Below are positions 62,653 to 64,000 of a DNA stretch of 64,000 bases, piece by piece (positions within the stretch are counted from its first letter, which is position 1; the number at the start of each line of letters is the position of its first letter). Below the pieces are notes generated by a model, which was not told the origin of the DNA, searched no databases, and saw nothing but the letters and a program-made list of their open reading frames with translations. The stretch covers positions 2,516,001-2,580,000 of the forward strand of contig NZ_AP021888.1 in the NCBI RefSeq assembly GCF_011398155.1. The letters run 5' to 3'. Origin of the DNA: Thiosulfativibrio zosterae. Its GTDB lineage: Bacteria > Pseudomonadota > Gammaproteobacteria > Thiomicrospirales > Thiomicrospiraceae. A program made the position numbers and the translations under genes.

Positions 62653-62687
62653 GCCCTAAAAACAACCAGGCCTGGTTATTTTTAGGC
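62653..62687. repeat. Long palindrome with ACCAGGCCTGGT core
   Basis: GCCCTAAAAACAACCAGG and CCTGGTTATTTTTAGGC form a stem of about 17 bp between the hybrid kinase and ygiQ. It shares arms and core with 52670-52705. Confidence 0.75.
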
Positions 62688-62703
62688 GGTTTTTGGGCAC
62701 TTT

Positions 62704-64000
62704 TTAAACATTTTCTGGCGCGGGTGCCAAGAAGGTGCTGAGGTGTTGTTTGAGCAAGGCAATATTGAGGGGTTTGCTGAGGTATTCATCCATGCCGGCG
62801 GCTAAGAATCTTTCGCGGTCACCTTTCATGGCATTGGCGGTTAACGCAATGATGGGCGTGTGTTTTAAATGATTTTGTTGCTCATATTGGCGAATATGGC
62901 CACTGGCAACGATGCCGTTCATGTTGGGCATATTTTCATCCATCAAGATGAGATCATATTGCTGTTGTTGCACGGCATCGATGGCTTCAACACCATCGTT
63001 GGCGATATCAAAGGTCAGTTTGAGTTTGCGCAAAATGGCCGACATGAGTAGCTGATTGGTTTTGTTGTCTTCCACCAATAATAGATGGCCATGAAAAGTT
63101 TCTGGCGCGGCCATGGGTGCTTGCACCTGTGCAATGGGTTGCCCTATGTCTATGGGTATTTCAAAGTAAAAACAACTGCCTTTGCCCACTTCGCTTTCTA
63201 CTTTGAGTTGCCCGCCCAACATTTCAACCAAACGGGCGCAAATAGCCAAACCTAAGCCTGTGCCGCCATATTTGCGCGTGGTTGAAGCCTCTGCTTGCGA
63301 GAAGGCTTCAAAGATTTTGCTTTGTTGGTCGGGTGAAATACCTATGCCTTGGTCGATGACTTCAATTTTTAATTGCTTGTCTTGCGGATACGAAATATTT
63401 AAAAACACCGTTTTGCCTGGTTCAGTAAACTTGATGGCATTGGACAGCAAATTGTTCATGATTTGTTTTAAACGCAACGAGTCGCTGTGCAATACCGGCG
63501 GCAAATTGGCCGCTATATCCACTTCAAGGGTGATATTTTTTTGCGAGGCATGGGCTTTAAACAATTCTGCGGTCGAGTTAAAGGCTTCAAAAGTTTCAAA
63601 GTCCACCTTGTCTAAATCGAGTTTATTGCTTTCGATTTTACTGAAATCGAGAATGTCGTTAATAATGGCGACCAAACCATGACTGGACTGTTCGATGGTT
63701 TTGAGATAAGTCATTTTTTCTGGGTCAGTTTCTTTGGCGCGCAACAACTGAATAAAACCAACAATGGCATTTAAAGGCGTGCGAATTTCGTGCGACATGT
63801 TGGCCAAAAAATTACTTTTACTTTCGGTCGCCTGCAAGGCACGGTCTTTTTCAACATCTAACTCTTGCGCCATCTGCTGAATGTGTTGACTGATCCAATA
63901 AAAAAACATTAATCCCAGCACAATCACCATCAAACTGAGCCCGATATAACGTAAAAGATATTGGTGTTTTTCGGCCTTAACTTGCGCTTTTAGGGTTTGT
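62704..64000 (-). CDS. Hybrid histidine kinase with receiver domain, N-terminus beyond window
   Basis: The frame is open to the right edge (QTLKAQVKAEKHQYLLRYIG), so the gene starts outside. A membrane segment (LSLMVIVLGLMFFYWISQ) and a coiled linker lead to the HisKA domain (NFLANMSHEIRTPLNAIVGF, phospho-His), the ATPase domain (MNNLLSNAIKFTEPG, EVIDQGIGISPDQQS, YGGTGLGLAICARLVEMLGG) and a C-terminal receiver (LLLVEDNKTNQLL, ILMDENMPNMNG with the phospho-Asp, IIALTANAM, YLSKPLN). No Hpt domain follows, so a separate phosphotransfer protein would complete the relay. Confidence 0.92.
   Translation of the reverse strand, partial: QTLKAQVKAEKHQYLLRYIGLSLMVIVLGLMFFYWISQHIQQMAQELDVEKDRALQATESKSNFLANMSHEIRTPLNAIVGFIQLLRAKETDPEKMTYLKTIEQSSHGLVAIINDILDFSKIESNKLDLDKVDFETFEAFNSTAELFKAHASQKNITLEVDIAANLPPVLHSDSLRLKQIMNNLLSNAIKFTEPGKTVFLNISYPQDKQLKIEVIDQGIGISPDQQSKIFEAFSQAEASTTRKYGGTGLGLAICARLVEMLGGQLKVESEVGKGSCFYFEIPIDIGQPIAQVQAPMAAPETFHGHLLLVEDNKTNQLLMSAILRKLKLTFDIANDGVEAIDAVQQQQYDLILMDENMPNMNGIVASGHIRQYEQQNHLKHTPIIALTANAMKGDRERFLAAGMDEYLSKPLNIALLKQHLSTFLAPAPENV

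Overview
The window looks like the chromosome of a free-living, moderately AT-rich gammaproteobacterium, possibly of the Thiomicrospira/Thiotrichales type. This is inferred from the gene content (ygiQ, UbiB-like kinase, DUF2237, several GGDEF/EAL proteins, BLUF photoreceptor); no rRNA or other decisive marker is present. There are two tRNAs and no transposase, CRISPR array or rRNA.

Region 1 (1-16946, all on the minus strand) is an envelope-directed locus. It encodes a small secreted protein, a secretin-like lipoprotein, a broken TPR-CHAT protein, a CHASE2 membrane protein with no kinase domain, a FecR-like secreted protein, an intact 1415-residue TPR-CHAT protein with a signal peptide, an ankyrin-repeat exported protein and several small membrane proteins. 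The two CHAT genes share about 1.7 kb that reads as identical apart from one base. The upstream copy is disrupted by a 20-bp tandem duplication and by loss of one T. A caspase-like protease apparently placed outside the cytoplasm, together with a CHASE2 sensor and a secretin, is the best candidate here for an undescribed system.

Region 2 (17000-27000, minus) holds accessory chromosomal genes: a gene remnant, two DUF1566 exported proteins that share a duplicated leader (one with Sel1 repeats, one with a PEGA domain), a Cys-rich exported protein, two membrane proteins, an AAA-ATPase-like/PD-(D/E)XK protein translationally coupled to a VCP-like AAA+ ATPase, and a frameshifted leucine-rich-repeat gene.

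Region 3 (27073-30426) is a small integrase module (HD-domain protein, small protein, tyrosine recombinase, excisionase-like protein, divergent Cro-like regulator) next to tRNA-Phe and tRNA-Leu, which share one strong promoter.

Region 4 (30747-45349) is an integrative element of about 14.5 kb inserted in the 3' end of tRNA-Leu(UAG), bounded by 55-bp direct repeats. It has a P4-type integrase, an AlpA-like activator heading an eight-gene operon whose every junction is a 4-nt overlap and which ends in a primase and a DUF927 helicase, an iteron-rich probable replication origin, a RelE/XRE toxin-antitoxin pair, a HARE-HTH/nuclease gene paired with a zincin-like protein lacking its metal ligands, and a decayed phage polyvalent protein.

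Region 5 (45350-64000) is chromosomal and signalling-rich: DUF2237, an HTH regulator divergent from a BLUF protein, a CheB-CheR-PAS fusion overlapping a PAS-GGDEF-EAL gene, flavin reductase, ABC1/UbiB kinase divergent from a short-chain dehydrogenase, a lipoprotein, an EAL pseudogene, a duplicated ygiQ tail, a membrane PAS-GGDEF-EAL protein, ygiQ, and a hybrid histidine kinase running off the right edge. A 12-bp palindrome, ACCAGGCCTGGT, recurs six times across the window.
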